A stretch of DNA of 45,221 nucleotides from Streptosporangiales bacterium. Lineage in GTDB: Bacteria; Actinomycetota; Actinomycetes; Streptosporangiales; Streptosporangiaceae. Each line of letters begins with the position of its first letter. Position 1 is the stretch's first letter. Positions 1 through 8,867 of the stretch are shown piece by piece. The DNA lies in contig WRBL01000009.1 of NCBI GenBank assembly GCA_009784565.1, positions 1 to 45,221 of the forward strand. Reading direction: 5' to 3'. Position numbers and translations under genes: made by a program. The notes under the pieces were generated by a model. The model was not told the DNA's origin and did no database searches. It was given only the letters and a program-made list of their open reading frames with translations.

Positions 1-705
1 GACCACCGCCGCCACCAGGGCGCCCGCGCCCACGATGACCCCCTGCCACCAGTAGCCGTGCAGCAGGACCGGCAGCAGGACCGCGCCCGCCACGATCGTC
101 GCCAGGGCGGACCCGGCCAGGCCCTCCCAGGTCTTCTTCGGGCTGATGACGGGCGCCATCTTGTGGCCCCCGTTCCGGGCCAGCGTGATGCCCGCGAAAT
201 ACCCGCCGATGTCACTGCAGATCGTGAGCACGACGAAGACGAGCACCCGCAGGCCGCCGTCGTGGGCGGCCAGCATCGCCGACACCGTCGACCCCATCAG
301 CGGGATGTACGCCGCGGCGAACATCCCGGCGGTCACGTCCTTGACGTAGCCCTCGGTGCCGCCCCGCATGCGCCAGGCCAGGACGGCCACCACGGTCACG
401 GCGAACGCGGCGGCCACCGCGCCGCCGCGCGCCCAGTACCCGGCGGTCATCATGGCCGCGCCTCCCAGCGCGACCGGGATCACCGGGATACGGATGCCCC
501 GGGTCCTGAGGGCGGAGGCGAGTTCCTTCAGCGCCACGGCCAGCGCGGCGCCCATGTAGATCAGGAACGTCGCCTTGACGGTCAGCAGCGTCAGCAGCGC
601 GAGACCGCCCATGACCACGCCCACGCCGATGGCCGCGGGCAGGTTCCGCCCGGTCTTGATGCCCTTCGGCTTCACGTCGCCCGGGGCCGTTCCGGTGGCG
701 CTCAC
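1..705 (-). CDS. cdsA: Phosphatidate cytidylyltransferase, C-terminus cut by window edge
   Basis: Makes CDP-diacylglycerol from phosphatidate and CTP in the membrane, the branch point of phospholipid synthesis. The 235 visible codons read through to base 1 without a stop. They show a short polar N-terminus, several hydrophobic membrane segments, and near the edge a conserved SPKKTWEG-type loop after an SDIGGYFAG segment, typical of the CdsA family; the C-terminal signature lies outside the window. The start is GTG at 705, preceded by an AGGAG ribosome site at 712-716. It is the last gene of the rpsB-tsf-pyrH-frr-cdsA order, 73 bases after frr. Family assignment is secure. Confidence 0.93.
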   Translation of the reverse strand, partial: MSATGTAPGDVKPKGIKTGRNLPAAIGVGVVMGGLALLTLLTVKATFLIYMGAALAVALKELASALRTRGIRIPVIPVALGGAAMMTAGYWARGGAVAAAFAVTVVAVLAWRMRGGTEGYVKDVTAGMFAAAYIPLMGSTVSAMLAAHDGGLRVLVFVVLTICSDIGGYFAGITLARNGGHKMAPVISPKKTWEGLAGSALATIVAGAVLLPVLLHGYWWQGVIVGAGALVAAVV

Positions 706-778
706 GCGGACTCCTCGCTAGCGCTCGTCGTTAGCGTTCGCACGCGCGCAGTGCCTTCCGGTTCGCTCGCCAGCTCGC

Positions 779-1336
779 TCACACCTCGAGCAGCTCGGCT
801 TCCTTGTGCTTGAGCAGTTCATCGATCTGCCCGATGTAGGTGTCGGTGAGCTCCTGCAGCTCCCGCTCCGCGCGGTGGACCTCGTCCTCCCCCGCCTCGC
901 TGCTCTTGACCAGCTTGTCCAGCGCGTCCTTCGCGTGGCGCCGGACGTTCCGGATGGAGACCCGGCTGTCCTCCGCCTTGGCCCGGGCGGTCTTGATGTA
1001 CTCCTTGCGCCGTTCCTCGGTCAGGTCCGGGAAGACCACCCGGATGATCGTGCCGTCGTTGGTCGGGTTCACGCCGAGGTCGCTGTTGCGGATCGCCTTC
1101 TCGATCGATCCCAGGGACGACTTGTCGAACGGCTGCACCACGATCATCCGCGCCTCGGGGAGCGTGAAGGACGCCAGCTGGTTCAGCGGCGTCTGCGCCC
1201 CGTAGTACTCCGCCGTGACCTTGGAGAAGACTGAAGGGCTAACCCTGCCAGTGCGGATGTTGCCGAAATCTTCCTTGGCGACCGAGACGGCCTTATCCAT
1301 TTTCTCCTCGGCTTCGAGGAGAGTGTCATCGATCAT
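779..1336 (-). CDS. frr: Ribosome recycling factor
   Basis: Splits post-termination ribosomes together with EF-G. The protein is 185 residues, the standard RRF length, beginning [17 protein letters not shown] and containing the conserved RTGR segment, the NDGT segment and the [12 protein letters not shown] helix. The frame is open upstream into pyrH, but ATG 1336 is the right start because it gives the family length and has AGGAG at 1345-1349, inside the end of pyrH. The gap to the pyrH stop is 2 bases, so the two genes are almost certainly translated from one message. Confidence 0.96.
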   Translation of the reverse strand: MIDDTLLEAEEKMDKAVSVAKEDFGNIRTGRVSPSVFSKVTAEYYGAQTPLNQLASFTLPEARMIVVQPFDKSSLGSIEKAIRNSDLGVNPTNDGTIIRVVFPDLTEERRKEYIKTARAKAEDSRVSIRNVRRHAKDALDKLVKSSEAGEDEVHRAERELQELTDTYIGQIDELLKHKEAELLEV

Positions 1337-1338
1337 TG

Positions 1339-2082
1339 TTACGGCTCCTGTGCGCACACGAGCGTGCCTATCGGCTCGCCCCGGACGGCCTTCTCCACAT
1401 TACCGGGCTCCATGAGCTTGAAGACGACGATGGGGAGCCCGTTGTCCCGGCAGAGGCTCACCGCCGTCGCGTCCATCACCCTGAGGCCGCGGCTGAGGTA
1501 TTCACCATAGTAGAGTTTGCTGAATCGCGTCGCATGCGGGACCAGACGCGGATCGGCGTCATAGACGCCGTCCACCCCGGTCCCCTTGAGCACCGCGTCC
1601 GCCTTGATCTCCAGTGCCCGCTGCGCGGCAGCGGTGTCAGTCGAGAAGAACGGCGCCCCCAGTCCGGCGCCGAAGATCACGACCCGGCCCTTCTGCAGAT
1701 GGCGGATCGCTCTTCTCGGGATATACGGCTCCGCGACCTGGCCCATCTCGATCGCGGTCTGGACCCGGGTATCGATGCCGTCCTTCTCCAGCACATCCTG
1801 CAGGGCGAGGCAGTTGATCACCGTGCTGAGCATGCCCATGTAGTCGGCCCGGGCCCGGTCGATGCCACGCTCGGCCAGCGCCGCGCCGCGGAACATGTTC
1901 CCGCCGCCGATGACCACCGCGACCTGGATATCCTCCCTGGCCGCGGCCCCGATCCCCGCCGCCAGGTAGGAGACCACGTCGGGATCGATCCCGAGCGGCT
2001 CACTACCGGCGAAAAGGGCACCGGACAGCTTGACTACCACCCGGCGACCCGCCGGGCCGGTGTCTTCGCTGCTATCCGGCAC
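1339..2082 (-). CDS. pyrH: Uridylate kinase (UMP kinase)
   Basis: Phosphorylates UMP to UDP with ATP in pyrimidine nucleotide synthesis; member of the amino-acid kinase fold. Visible motifs are [21 protein letters not shown], the [19 protein letters not shown] segment and the [14 protein letters not shown] loop. I chose GTG 2082 (247 residues) because GCAGGG lies 9 bases upstream; a TTG at 2091 in the same frame has no spaced ribosome site but cannot be excluded. It lies between tsf and frr, and a strong hairpin separates it from tsf. Confidence 0.94.
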   Translation of the reverse strand: MPDSSEDTGPAGRRVVVKLSGALFAGSEPLGIDPDVVSYLAAGIGAAAREDIQVAVVIGGGNMFRGAALAERGIDRARADYMGMLSTVINCLALQDVLEKDGIDTRVQTAIEMGQVAEPYIPRRAIRHLQKGRVVIFGAGLGAPFFSTDTAAAQRALEIKADAVLKGTGVDGVYDADPRLVPHATRFSKLYYGEYLSRGLRVMDATAVSLCRDNGLPIVVFKLMEPGNVEKAVRGEPIGTLVCAQEP

Positions 2083-2120
2083 CCTTGCCAACCCTGCTTG
2101 TTCGTATGTGCCTTGCCCGC

Positions 2121-2152
2121 TTCAGGCCCTGGCCCGCTGGCCAGGGCCTGAA
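2121..2152 (-). terminator. Hairpin between tsf and pyrH, likely terminator or attenuator
   Basis: A perfect 14-bp inverted repeat (arms 2121-2134 and 2139-2152, loop CGCT) lies in the 91-base gap after tsf. There is no U-run on the minus strand, as is common for actinobacterial terminators. It may partly separate rpsB-tsf from pyrH-frr-cdsA. The structure is seen; the function is inferred. Confidence 0.6.
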
Positions 2153-2173
2153 AACCGGTGCCTGCCCGCTAGG

Positions 2174-3010
2174 TCAGGCCTGGCCGACCTGGAAGCGGGA
2201 AAAGCCCTTCGCCTCCACGCCCGCGGCCTGGAGCTGCTGGGCCACCGTCTTCTTCGGCTCCTTCACGAAGGCCTGCTCGGTGAGCACGATCTCCTTGAAG
2301 AAGGCGCCGAGACGGCCCTCCACGATCTTCGGCACGGCCTTCTCGGGCTTGCCCTCGCTGCGGGTCAGCTCCTCGGCGATCCGCCGCTCCTTCTCCACGA
2401 CGTCGGCCGGAACCTCGTCGCGGGTGAGGTACTGCGGGCGCATGGCCGCGATCTGCTGACCGAGGTCCTTCGCGATGTCCGCGCTCTCGGAGTCGAGCTG
2501 CAGGAGCACGCCGAGGGTGGGCGGAAGGTCCGGGTCGGAGCGGTGCAGGTACGTGGTCACGTACCCGCCCTCATACCGGGCGTACCGGCCGAGCTCGATC
2601 TTCTCCTTGATCGAGGCGCTGGCGTCCTCGATGACCTTCTCCACGGTCTTGCCGTTGCCGGCGTCGGCCGCCAGCAGGGCCAGCCGGTCGCCGGCCTTGC
2701 TGGCCAGGGCGGCCTTGGTAACCTGCTCGGCGACTTCCTGGAACTGGGCGTTCTTGGCGACGAAGTCGGTCTCGCAGTTGATCTCGACCAGGACGCCCTC
2801 GCTGTTGCCGTTCAGCTCGGAGAGGACCAGGCCGTTGCCCGCCGTGCGGGCGGCGCGCTTGCCGGCGTCCTTGACGCCCTTGAGGCGCAGGGCCTCGACG
2901 GCGGCGTCGAAGTCGCCGTCCGCCTCGGTGAGGGCCTTCTTGCAGTCCATCATGCCCGCGCCGGTTGCCTCGCGGAGCCGCTTCACGTCAGCGGCGGAGA
3001 TGTTCGCCAT
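2174..3010 (-). CDS. tsf: Elongation factor Ts
   Basis: Nucleotide exchange factor that regenerates EF-Tu-GTP. The 278-residue protein opens MANISAADVKRLREATGAG, has the N-terminal UBA-like helix pair with GMMDCKKAL, and the conserved core NCETDFVAKN near residue 78. It starts at ATG 3010 behind GAGGAAA and follows the rpsB stop by 9 bases, so rpsB and tsf form one transcription unit as in most bacteria. Confidence 0.97.
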   Translation of the reverse strand: MANISAADVKRLREATGAGMMDCKKALTEADGDFDAAVEALRLKGVKDAGKRAARTAGNGLVLSELNGNSEGVLVEINCETDFVAKNAQFQEVAEQVTKAALASKAGDRLALLAADAGNGKTVEKVIEDASASIKEKIELGRYARYEGGYVTTYLHRSDPDLPPTLGVLLQLDSESADIAKDLGQQIAAMRPQYLTRDEVPADVVEKERRIAEELTRSEGKPEKAVPKIVEGRLGAFFKEIVLTEQAFVKEPKKTVAQQLQAAGVEAKGFSRFQVGQA

Positions 3011-3019
3011 TGGTTTCCT

Positions 3020-4009
3020 CTACTCGCTCTTGGTGTCGGCGGGCGCCTCGGCGGTGGTGCCCTCGGCGCTGGTCTCGGCGGGGGCGGCCTCAGCGGCCGC
3101 CTCGGCGGCCGGGGCCTCGCTCGCGGGGGCCGCGTCGGCAGCCGGCGCCTCGGCAGCGGGAGCCTCGGCAGCGGGGGTCTCGGCGGCGGGAGCCTCGGCA
3201 GCGGCCGGGGCCTCGCCGGCGCCACCGCTCTGCAGCAGGTCGCGCTCCCACTCGGCGAGCGGCTCCTCGCTGGTGAACTGGTCGTCCGCGGGCTTCTGGT
3301 CGGTGTCGGACGCGCCGGCCCGGGCCATCAGGCCGTCGGCCACGGCGTCGGCGACCACGCGGGTCAGCAGGGACACGCTGCGGATCGCGTCGTCGTTACC
3401 CGGGATCGGGTAGGTGACCTCGTCGGGGTCGCAGTTGGTGTCGAGGATCGCGACGACCGGGATGCCCAGCTTCTTCGCCTCGCTGACCGCGATGTGCTCC
3501 TTCTTGGTGTCCACGATCCAGACGGCGCTCGGCACCTTGGCCATGTCCCGGATTCCGCCGAGGGTGCGGTCCAGCTTGTCGCGCTCCCGCTTGAGGCCCA
3601 GCAGTTCCTTCTTGGTCATGCCGGACGCGGCCACGTCGTTGAAGTCGAGCTCCTCGAGCTCCTTGAGGCGCTGGAGACGCTTGAAGACGGTGGAGAAGTT
3701 CGTGAGCATGCCGCCCAGCCAGCGCTGGTTGACGTACGGCATCCCGACCCGGCGCGCCTGCTCGGCGATCGCCTCCTGGGCCTGCTTCTTGGTGCCCACG
3801 TACAGGATCGTGCCGCCGTGCGCGACGGTCTCCCGGACGAACTCGTAGGCGCGGTCGATGTAGTCCAGCGACTGCTGCAGGTCGATGATGTAGATGCCGT
3901 TGCGCTCGGTGAAGATGTAGCGCTTCATCTTCGGGTTCCAGCGCCGGGTCTGGTGGCCGAAGTGGACGCCGCTCTCCAGGAGCTGCTTCATGGTGACGAC
4001 CGGTGCCAT
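3020..4009 (-). CDS. rpsB: 30S ribosomal protein S2 with long acidic Ala/Pro/Glu tail
   Basis: Small-subunit protein S2. Residues 1 to about 230 are a normal S2 core ([51 protein letters not shown]). From about residue 250 to 329 there is a low-complexity tail built of repeated EAPAAE-like units, rich in Ala, Glu and Pro, an extension type known in actinobacterial S2 proteins. ATG 4009 follows AGGACC. The gene heads the tsf unit and has a roughly 300-base non-coding region upstream, the likely promoter region. Confidence 0.97.
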   Translation of the reverse strand: MAPVVTMKQLLESGVHFGHQTRRWNPKMKRYIFTERNGIYIIDLQQSLDYIDRAYEFVRETVAHGGTILYVGTKKQAQEAIAEQARRVGMPYVNQRWLGGMLTNFSTVFKRLQRLKELEELDFNDVAASGMTKKELLGLKRERDKLDRTLGGIRDMAKVPSAVWIVDTKKEHIAVSEAKKLGIPVVAILDTNCDPDEVTYPIPGNDDAIRSVSLLTRVVADAVADGLMARAGASDTDQKPADDQFTSEEPLAEWERDLLQSGGAGEAPAAAEAPAAETPAAEAPAAEAPAADAAPASEAPAAEAAAEAAPAETSAEGTTAEAPADTKSE

Positions 4010-4316
4010 TGCGCGGTCCTTCCTTACGTGCCCGCGGCCAGTGTCAGATGACCGCGTGCGGCTCGGTTAACTCCTGGTGCCCGTTGTGGTTAACTCGCGC
4101 CGTGCAGCCGGCTTGGACAAGTTGGTCCCCGCCGGCGGACCGAGCGGCGCGGTCCGCGTGTCCCAGGCACCTCCCCGGGTGCCGGGTTCGCGCGTCGTAC
4201 GGGCACGCGAATTGCGGCCGCTCTACCTGTGCAGACTGCTGCCAGTAAAACGGCCGGTTACCAGATTACCGGAAATTACGGCGGGCCGCGCCGCCGGTGT
4301 CCGTTTCCGGCCCCGC
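4010..4316. other. Non-coding region upstream of rpsB
   Basis: These 307 bases hold no convincing gene. They probably carry the rpsB-tsf promoter and leader and the end of the xerC transcript. Two small hairpins are visible: GGCACC/GGTGCC (4166-4171 with 4178-4183) and GCGGACC/GGTCCGC (4135-4141 with 4151-4157). No clear -35/-10 pair could be fixed. Confidence 0.5.
4065..4096. repeat. Direct repeat GGTTAACTC upstream of rpsB
   Basis: GGTTAACTC occurs at 4065-4073 and 4088-4096, 23 bases apart, each containing the palindrome GTTAAC. It lies about 60-90 bases upstream of the rpsB start. It could be a pair of protein-binding sites; no known regulator is recognised. Confidence 0.35.
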
Positions 4317-5465
4317 TTAGGCCCGGGGGTGCGCCTGCCGGTAGCTGGCCCGGAGCCGTTCGGCGGACACGTGCGTGTAAATCTGCGTCGTCGCGGGAGA
4401 CTCATGGCCGAGGATCTCCTGCACGCTCCGCAGGTCGGCCCCTCCCTCCAGCAGGTGCGTCGCCGCCGTGTGCCGGATGGAATGCGGCCCGGCCCCGTCG
4501 GCGGCCTCGGCATCGGTTTCCCGGGCCGTCACCACGTCCGGGACCTTCGCCGCTTCCGGGGCGGGTTCCGTTCCGGGAACCCGCCCGGCTGACGCCTCCG
4601 CTCCGGCACCCGGCACGCCCGGCGCACCCGGCTCGCCCGGCGACAGCGCCGTGCCCCGGCGGACGGAAGCGACCCGGGACTGAACGATGCGGCGGGCCGT
4701 CCGCGGGTCCAGCCGTCCGCCCCGCGCGCCGAGGAACAGGGCCGTGCCGCTGCGCCCGTTGGCCAGGACCGGCCGCCCCACTTCTTCCCAGCGGGCCACG
4801 GCCCGCATCGCGGGGATGCCCACCGGCACCACGCGTTCCTTGTGCCCCTTCCCGAAGACCCGGACGGTGTGCCGGCTCGTGTCCAGGCCCCCGATGTCGA
4901 GATCGCACAGTTCGCTGACGCGGATGGCGGACGCGTACAGCAGTTCCAGCACCGCGGCGTCGCGCACCGACAGCGCGGCCTGCACCCGGTGCCCCGCCGC
5001 GAGGTCGCGGAGCGCCCGGTCCGCGCAGCCCGTGAGGACCGCGTCGATCTCCTCCCGGCGCAGCACCTGCGGCAGCGTCCGGTGCGCCTTGGGGGTTCCG
5101 AGGCGGGGCCCGGGATCCGTCTCGATCCAGCCTCGCCGGTGGGCGAACGAGGTGAAGGCCCGCGCCGCGGCGCCGCGGCGGGCCAGCGTGGCCCGGGCCG
5201 CGCCCGCCTGATGCTGGTCGGCCAGCCAGCCTCTCAGGGTCATCAGGCTGAGTTCACCGGGCTCGGTCACGCCGTCCCGGCAGGCGTACTCCAGAAGGGA
5301 GTGGATGTCTCCCTTGTAGGCGCGGACCGTGTGCCGGGACAGCACGCGCTCGGCGTCGAGGTAGCGGATGAACTCGGCCAGGGCGGCGCTGAGCGCCTCG
5401 GGGATCGCGGGAGAAAACCCGTCCGCCTCGTCCACGCCCACGGCGGGCGTCCCTGCCGTTGCCAT
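4317..5465 (-). CDS. xerC: Tyrosine recombinase, XerC-like, with an insertion before the HxxR box
   Basis: Site-specific tyrosine recombinase, probably the XerC-type enzyme for chromosome dimer resolution. Numbering from ATG 5465 (382 residues), the N-terminal SAM-like domain spans about 30-110. The catalytic residues are all present: R182 ([10 protein letters not shown]), K206 (FGKGHKER), H328 and R331 ([15 protein letters not shown]), H354 (LGHES) and nucleophile Y363 (TQIYTHVS). The R-to-K spacing of 24 equals that of E. coli XerD, but K-to-H is 122 rather than 72, owing to a Gly/Pro/Ala/Glu-rich insertion at about 271-325. The gene is next to dprA, a common actinobacterial position for xerC. 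The frame is open to 5528, but the upstream residues look non-coding. Confidence 0.85.
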   Translation of the reverse strand: MATAGTPAVGVDEADGFSPAIPEALSAALAEFIRYLDAERVLSRHTVRAYKGDIHSLLEYACRDGVTEPGELSLMTLRGWLADQHQAGAARATLARRGAAARAFTSFAHRRGWIETDPGPRLGTPKAHRTLPQVLRREEIDAVLTGCADRALRDLAAGHRVQAALSVRDAAVLELLYASAIRVSELCDLDIGGLDTSRHTVRVFGKGHKERVVPVGIPAMRAVARWEEVGRPVLANGRSGTALFLGARGGRLDPRTARRIVQSRVASVRRGTALSPGEPGAPGVPGAGAEASAGRVPGTEPAPEAAKVPDVVTARETDAEAADGAGPHSIRHTAATHLLEGGADLRSVQEILGHESPATTQIYTHVSAERLRASYRQAHPRA

Positions 5466-5548
5466 GCGCAAAGTGTGGCACCTTCCCCGACTGGTTGTGA
5501 ACAAGTCTGACCCAGCTGTTACCCGCATGTTTCATCTCGCATGTGAGC

Positions 5549-5574
5549 TAACGGCGCCCGCCCGCCGGGCGTTA
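5549..5574 (-). terminator. Hairpin at the dprA stop
   Basis: CGCCCG (5555-5560) pairs with CGGGCG (5566-5571), with an outer TAA/TTA pair across a small bulge. It overlaps the dprA stop codon and precedes xerC. It could end part of the comM-dprA transcript; there is no U-run, so the call is tentative. Confidence 0.35.
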
Positions 5575-6762
5575 CGTCCTGCGGATCCGCCAGCCGCGCT
5601 CGCACCGCTCGGCGAAGCCGCCCGCGGCCAGTCCGCCCAGCAGTCTGAGCACGTCGGCGGGCGGAAGCCCCGCCTTCACGGCGACGTCCGTGGTGCCGAG
5701 TCCGCCCCGGACCGGAAGGGCGTCGAGAACCGTCGCCGACTCCGGGTCAAGCTGGTCACGAGGCAGCACGGGCCCGGTTTCCGGCGTTACCGGGGTCTCC
5801 CCCGGCTGGTCGCTGATCCGGGAGACGTCCTCGACGGCCTCTCCGGCGCTGGTGACGAGGGTGCCGCCCCAGTCCCGGATGATGGTGTGGCACCCTCTGG
5901 ACTGCCCGGAGGTCACCGGCCCGGGGACCGCCATCAGCGTCCGGCCGAGGTCGCGGGCGTAGCGGGCGGTGTTGAGCGCGCCACTGCGCTCCCCCGCCTC
6001 CACGACCAGCGTGCCCGGCGACAGGGCCGCGATCACCCGGTTGCGGACCAGGAAGCGGAGGCGGGTCGGGTTGCGGCCCGGCGGCCATTCGCTGGCCACT
6101 ACCCCGTGGGAGGCGATCGCGTCCAGCAGGTCCTTGTGCCCGGCCGGGTAGGGCATGTCCACCCCGCACGCCAGCACCGCCACCGTGGTGCCCTCGGCGT
6201 TCAGCGCGCTGGAGTGGGCGGCTCCGTCCACTCCGTAGGCGGCGCCCGAGACGACCGTCCACCCCTGCCCGGCGACGCCCGCGGCGAGCTCGCACGCCAT
6301 GTAGGACCCGTAGGCCGACGCGGCCCGGGAGCCGACGATCGACATTGACCTCAGGCAGCTGAACCGCAGGTCGGCCCGGCCCCGCAGCCACAGGGCGTAG
6401 GGGCGGGCCGCGCCCAGGTCATCCAGCCGGGCCGGCCATTCCGCGTCCCCCGGGCAGACCAGGCGGATGCCGTCGCGGCACAGCCGCTCCAGGCCTTCTT
6501 GTGTCGGAAGCTCCCCGAGCCGGCTCTGCCAGCGTTCCAGGCTCTTGCGCTCCGCGTCGCGGGCCGGGCCGGGCGGGGCCGGCGGCCCGGGCAGGGTCCC
6601 CGTCCTGATCCCGGCCAGCACCGGGGCCGCCCCGTAGGTCTCCGTCAGCACGCCCAGCCGCTGGTCGGACGGCTCGGCCAGGTAGGTTAGCGATGCCCGG
6701 GCCAGCCGCTCGTCATCGAGACCGATCATCGACGTCTGCCCGGATGCCATCTCAGTAGTCAT
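5572..6762 (-). CDS. dprA: DNA-processing protein DprA
   Basis: Binds incoming single-stranded DNA and loads RecA during natural transformation. The 396-residue protein has the DprA Rossmann-fold core: SIVGSRAASAYGSYMACEL at about 142, SGAAYGVDGAAHSSAL, ACGVDMPYP, the VRNRVIAALSPGTLVVEAGERSGALNTA stretch and AVPGPVTSGQSRG. A C-terminal winged-helix-like segment (about 335-396) resembles the DprA DML1 domain. It follows comM by 21 bases. ATG 6762 is used, though ATG codons at residues 5 and 12 are alternatives. Whether this organism is transformable is not shown. Confidence 0.92.
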   Translation of the reverse strand: MTTEMASGQTSMIGLDDERLARASLTYLAEPSDQRLGVLTETYGAAPVLAGIRTGTLPGPPAPPGPARDAERKSLERWQSRLGELPTQEGLERLCRDGIRLVCPGDAEWPARLDDLGAARPYALWLRGRADLRFSCLRSMSIVGSRAASAYGSYMACELAAGVAGQGWTVVSGAAYGVDGAAHSSALNAEGTTVAVLACGVDMPYPAGHKDLLDAIASHGVVASEWPPGRNPTRLRFLVRNRVIAALSPGTLVVEAGERSGALNTARYARDLGRTLMAVPGPVTSGQSRGCHTIIRDWGGTLVTSAGEAVEDVSRISDQPGETPVTPETGPVLPRDQLDPESATVLDALPVRGGLGTTDVAVKAGLPPADVLRLLGGLAAGGFAERCERGWRIRRT

Positions 6763-6783
6763 CTCAACGTCCCCGTCCCCGTC

Positions 6784-8349
6784 TCAGCCGCTCATTCCCA
6801 GCCACAGGCTGAGGGCCGTATGGATCTCGTCCTTGCCCGGTCGCGGTCGGCCCTCCAGGTCCGCCACGCTCCACGCGACCCGGATGATCTTGTCTACGCC
6901 GCGCGCGGTGACCTGCTCCTTCTCCATCGCCCGATCGAGCTGGCGCAGAGCTCCGGGCTCCGGCGCGAATCCCCGGCGCAGCTCTGCTCCCGGGACTTCG
7001 GCGTTGACCCGCCACGGCGTGCCCGCCAGGCGGCAGGCGGAGCGGTCCCGGGCTAGCGCCACGCGCTTGGCCACGATCTCACTGGCTTCCGCGAACTCGC
7101 GGTCGTACAGCATGGCCCGGCGGCTGACCGCTTCCAGCTTGACCTTGACGTCGACGCGGTCCAGCAGCGGCCCGGACAGCCGGCCCAGGTACCGAATCTT
7201 GGTCGCCGGGCTGCACGTGCACCGGCCGCCGCCCGCGCTTCGGGCGCACGGACACGGGTTGGCCGCGAGCACGAGGGTGAACCGGGCCGGGAACGTCGCG
7301 TACATCCGCGCCCGCGCCACAGTGACCTCGCCGGCCTCCAACGGCTGGCGGAGCGCGTCGAGCACGTCGCGGTGGAACTCGGGGGCCTCGTCCAGGAACA
7401 GCACTCCGCGGTGGGCCAGGCTGGCCGCGCCGGGCCGGACAAGCCCGCTGCCGCCCCCCACGATCGCGGCCATGCTCGCGGTGTGATGCGGCGCGCAGAA
7501 CGGCGGCCGCTCGATCAGCCCCGCCCCGGGCGGCAGTTGCCCCGCGATGGAGTGGATAGAGGTCACTTCGAGGGCCTCCGGCGCCCGCAGGTCGGGCAGG
7601 ATCGTCGGAAGCCTCTCCGCCAGCATGGTCTTGCCCGTGCCCGGCGGGCCGAGAAGGGACAGGTTGTGCCCGCCCGCCGCGCAGATCTCCGCGGCCTTCC
7701 GCGCCTCGGACTGGCCGAGCACCTCGGACAGGTCGCGTGGCCGGCTGTCCGCCCCGTTCTGACCGCCGTGCCCGCCGACCGCGCCCGGGCCGTCCGGCGA
7801 CGGGGGAGCCGGGCTGACCTCCGCGTGCGGGAAGGGCCCGCCGCGGAGCCAGTCCATCACCTGGACCAGGTTCTCCGCCGCGGCCACCCGTACCCCGGGG
7901 ACAAGCCCGGCCTCGGCCTTGTTCTCGACGGCCACCACCACGGTGGTCATGCCGCCCGAGGCGGCGGCCACGACCGCCGGGAGGACACCGGGCACCGGGC
8001 GCAGCCTCCCGTCCAGGCCCAGTTCGGCCAGGAAGATCATCCCCTGGGGCGCGGTCAGCGGGAAGGCCTCATCCGCGGCGAGCAGCGCGATAGCGATAGC
8101 CAAATCAAATCCGCTGCCCCGCTTGGGCAGGTTCGCCGGGGACAGACCGATCGTGATCTTCCGCTTAGGCCAGTCACGGCCGCTGTTCAAGATGGCCGCG
8201 CGGATACGGTCCCGGGCCTCGCGCAATGCCGTGTCCGGCAGCCCGACCAGGATCGTCGCGGGCAGTCCGTCCGCGATATCCGCCTCGACCTCGACCAGGT
8301 GGCCTTCGACTCCGACGAGGGCAACCGAGTATGTCCGGGCCAGCGACAT
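6784..8349 (-). CDS. comM: YifB/ComM-family Mg-chelatase-like AAA+ ATPase
   Basis: Family member ComM is a DNA branch-migration helicase acting in natural transformation. Numbered from ATG 8349 (521 residues): an N-terminal ChlI-like domain (about 15-140, with PANLPKRGSGFDL), Walker A GPPGTGKT at 234-241, Walker B VLFLDEAPEF, the cysteine-rich NPCPC...CTCSP segment and the C-terminal Mg-chelatase domain ending in the VADLEGR region. The open frame extends to 8448, but ATG 8349 is 1 base after the yraN stop and matches the usual MSLARTYSVAL start. It forms a yraN-comM-dprA operon. Confidence 0.93.
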   Translation of the reverse strand: MSLARTYSVALVGVEGHLVEVEADIADGLPATILVGLPDTALREARDRIRAAILNSGRDWPKRKITIGLSPANLPKRGSGFDLAIAIALLAADEAFPLTAPQGMIFLAELGLDGRLRPVPGVLPAVVAAASGGMTTVVVAVENKAEAGLVPGVRVAAAENLVQVMDWLRGGPFPHAEVSPAPPSPDGPGAVGGHGGQNGADSRPRDLSEVLGQSEARKAAEICAAGGHNLSLLGPPGTGKTMLAERLPTILPDLRAPEALEVTSIHSIAGQLPPGAGLIERPPFCAPHHTASMAAIVGGGSGLVRPGAASLAHRGVLFLDEAPEFHRDVLDALRQPLEAGEVTVARARMYATFPARFTLVLAANPCPCARSAGGGRCTCSPATKIRYLGRLSGPLLDRVDVKVKLEAVSRRAMLYDREFAEASEIVAKRVALARDRSACRLAGTPWRVNAEVPGAELRRGFAPEPGALRQLDRAMEKEQVTARGVDKIIRVAWSVADLEGRPRPGKDEIHTALSLWLGMSG

Positions 8350-8350
8350 C

Positions 8351-8707
8351 TCAGCCCACCCCCCGGACATGCTCCACCGTGAACTCGCCGCTCCCCTGCC
8401 GCAGCAGGCCGAGAACATCAATGCGGATCTGCTCGAACCGGACGCCATGAGCGTTCACCCACGTCACCGCGAGCCGGCGCAGCCGGCCCTGCTTGACCCG
8501 GCCGACCGCCTCCAGCGGCGTCCCGTATCGCGTACCGGAGCGGGTCTTCACCTCGCAGACGACGAGCGTGTGCCGCTCTACCGCCACGATGTCGATCTCC
8601 CCGTCGGCACACCGCCAGTTGCGGTCCAGGATGCGGAATCCCCGCTCCGTCAGGTAATCCGCCGCTGCCTGTTCGCCCTCCCTGCCGAGCACGTCCTTCG
8701 CGCGCAT
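8351..8707 (-). CDS. YraN/UPF0102 family endonuclease-like protein
   Basis: Small protein of the UPF0102 (YraN) family with a predicted Holliday-junction-resolvase-like nuclease fold; the biochemical role is not firmly established. The 118 residues show LGREGEQAAADYL, the putative active-site GEIDIVAV and VVCEVKTRSG segments, and KQGRLRRLA. ATG 8707 is chosen because GGAGG lies at 8716-8720 with 8-base spacing; the in-frame GTG at 8716 overlaps that site. It sits directly upstream of comM. Confidence 0.9.
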   Translation of the reverse strand: MRAKDVLGREGEQAAADYLTERGFRILDRNWRCADGEIDIVAVERHTLVVCEVKTRSGTRYGTPLEAVGRVKQGRLRRLAVTWVNAHGVRFEQIRIDVLGLLRQGSGEFTVEHVRGVG

Positions 8708-8770
8708 CGTCATCACCTCCGCTTCCGACGATGCGCCGGCCCGGAGATCACCCGCATCGGCCAGGTTTTT

Positions 8771-8812
8771 CCTGTGGACAGAAAGTTCAGATCCAGTTAA
8801 TTCCCTGTGGAC
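8771..8812. repeat. Direct repeat CCTGTGGAC between yraN and GH65
   Basis: CCTGTGGAC at 8771-8779 and 8804-8812 is followed by AGAAAG and GGGAAG, so 13 of 15 bases agree. It lies in the 160-base gap upstream of yraN. It may be a regulator site for the yraN operon, or chance. It resembles part of a DnaA box, but the match is incomplete. Confidence 0.3.
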
Positions 8813-8867
8813 GGGAAGCAGATGACCGGGGCTCTGATCACTGTCGGTAGCGGCCCCCGGGAAGACG

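Noticed and set aside
2030-4051. 673-codon plus-strand open frame
   Set aside because: It is antisense to tsf and rpsB, whose proteins are unmistakable; long open antisense frames are expected at this GC content.
4491-4655. XerC insertion read as a frameshift or pseudogene
   Set aside because: The frame is intact on both sides and all catalytic residues are present in order, so it is an in-frame insertion.
8771-8812. DnaA boxes / replication origin
   Set aside because: Only the TGTGGA part matches; there is no box cluster, dnaA or dnaN nearby.
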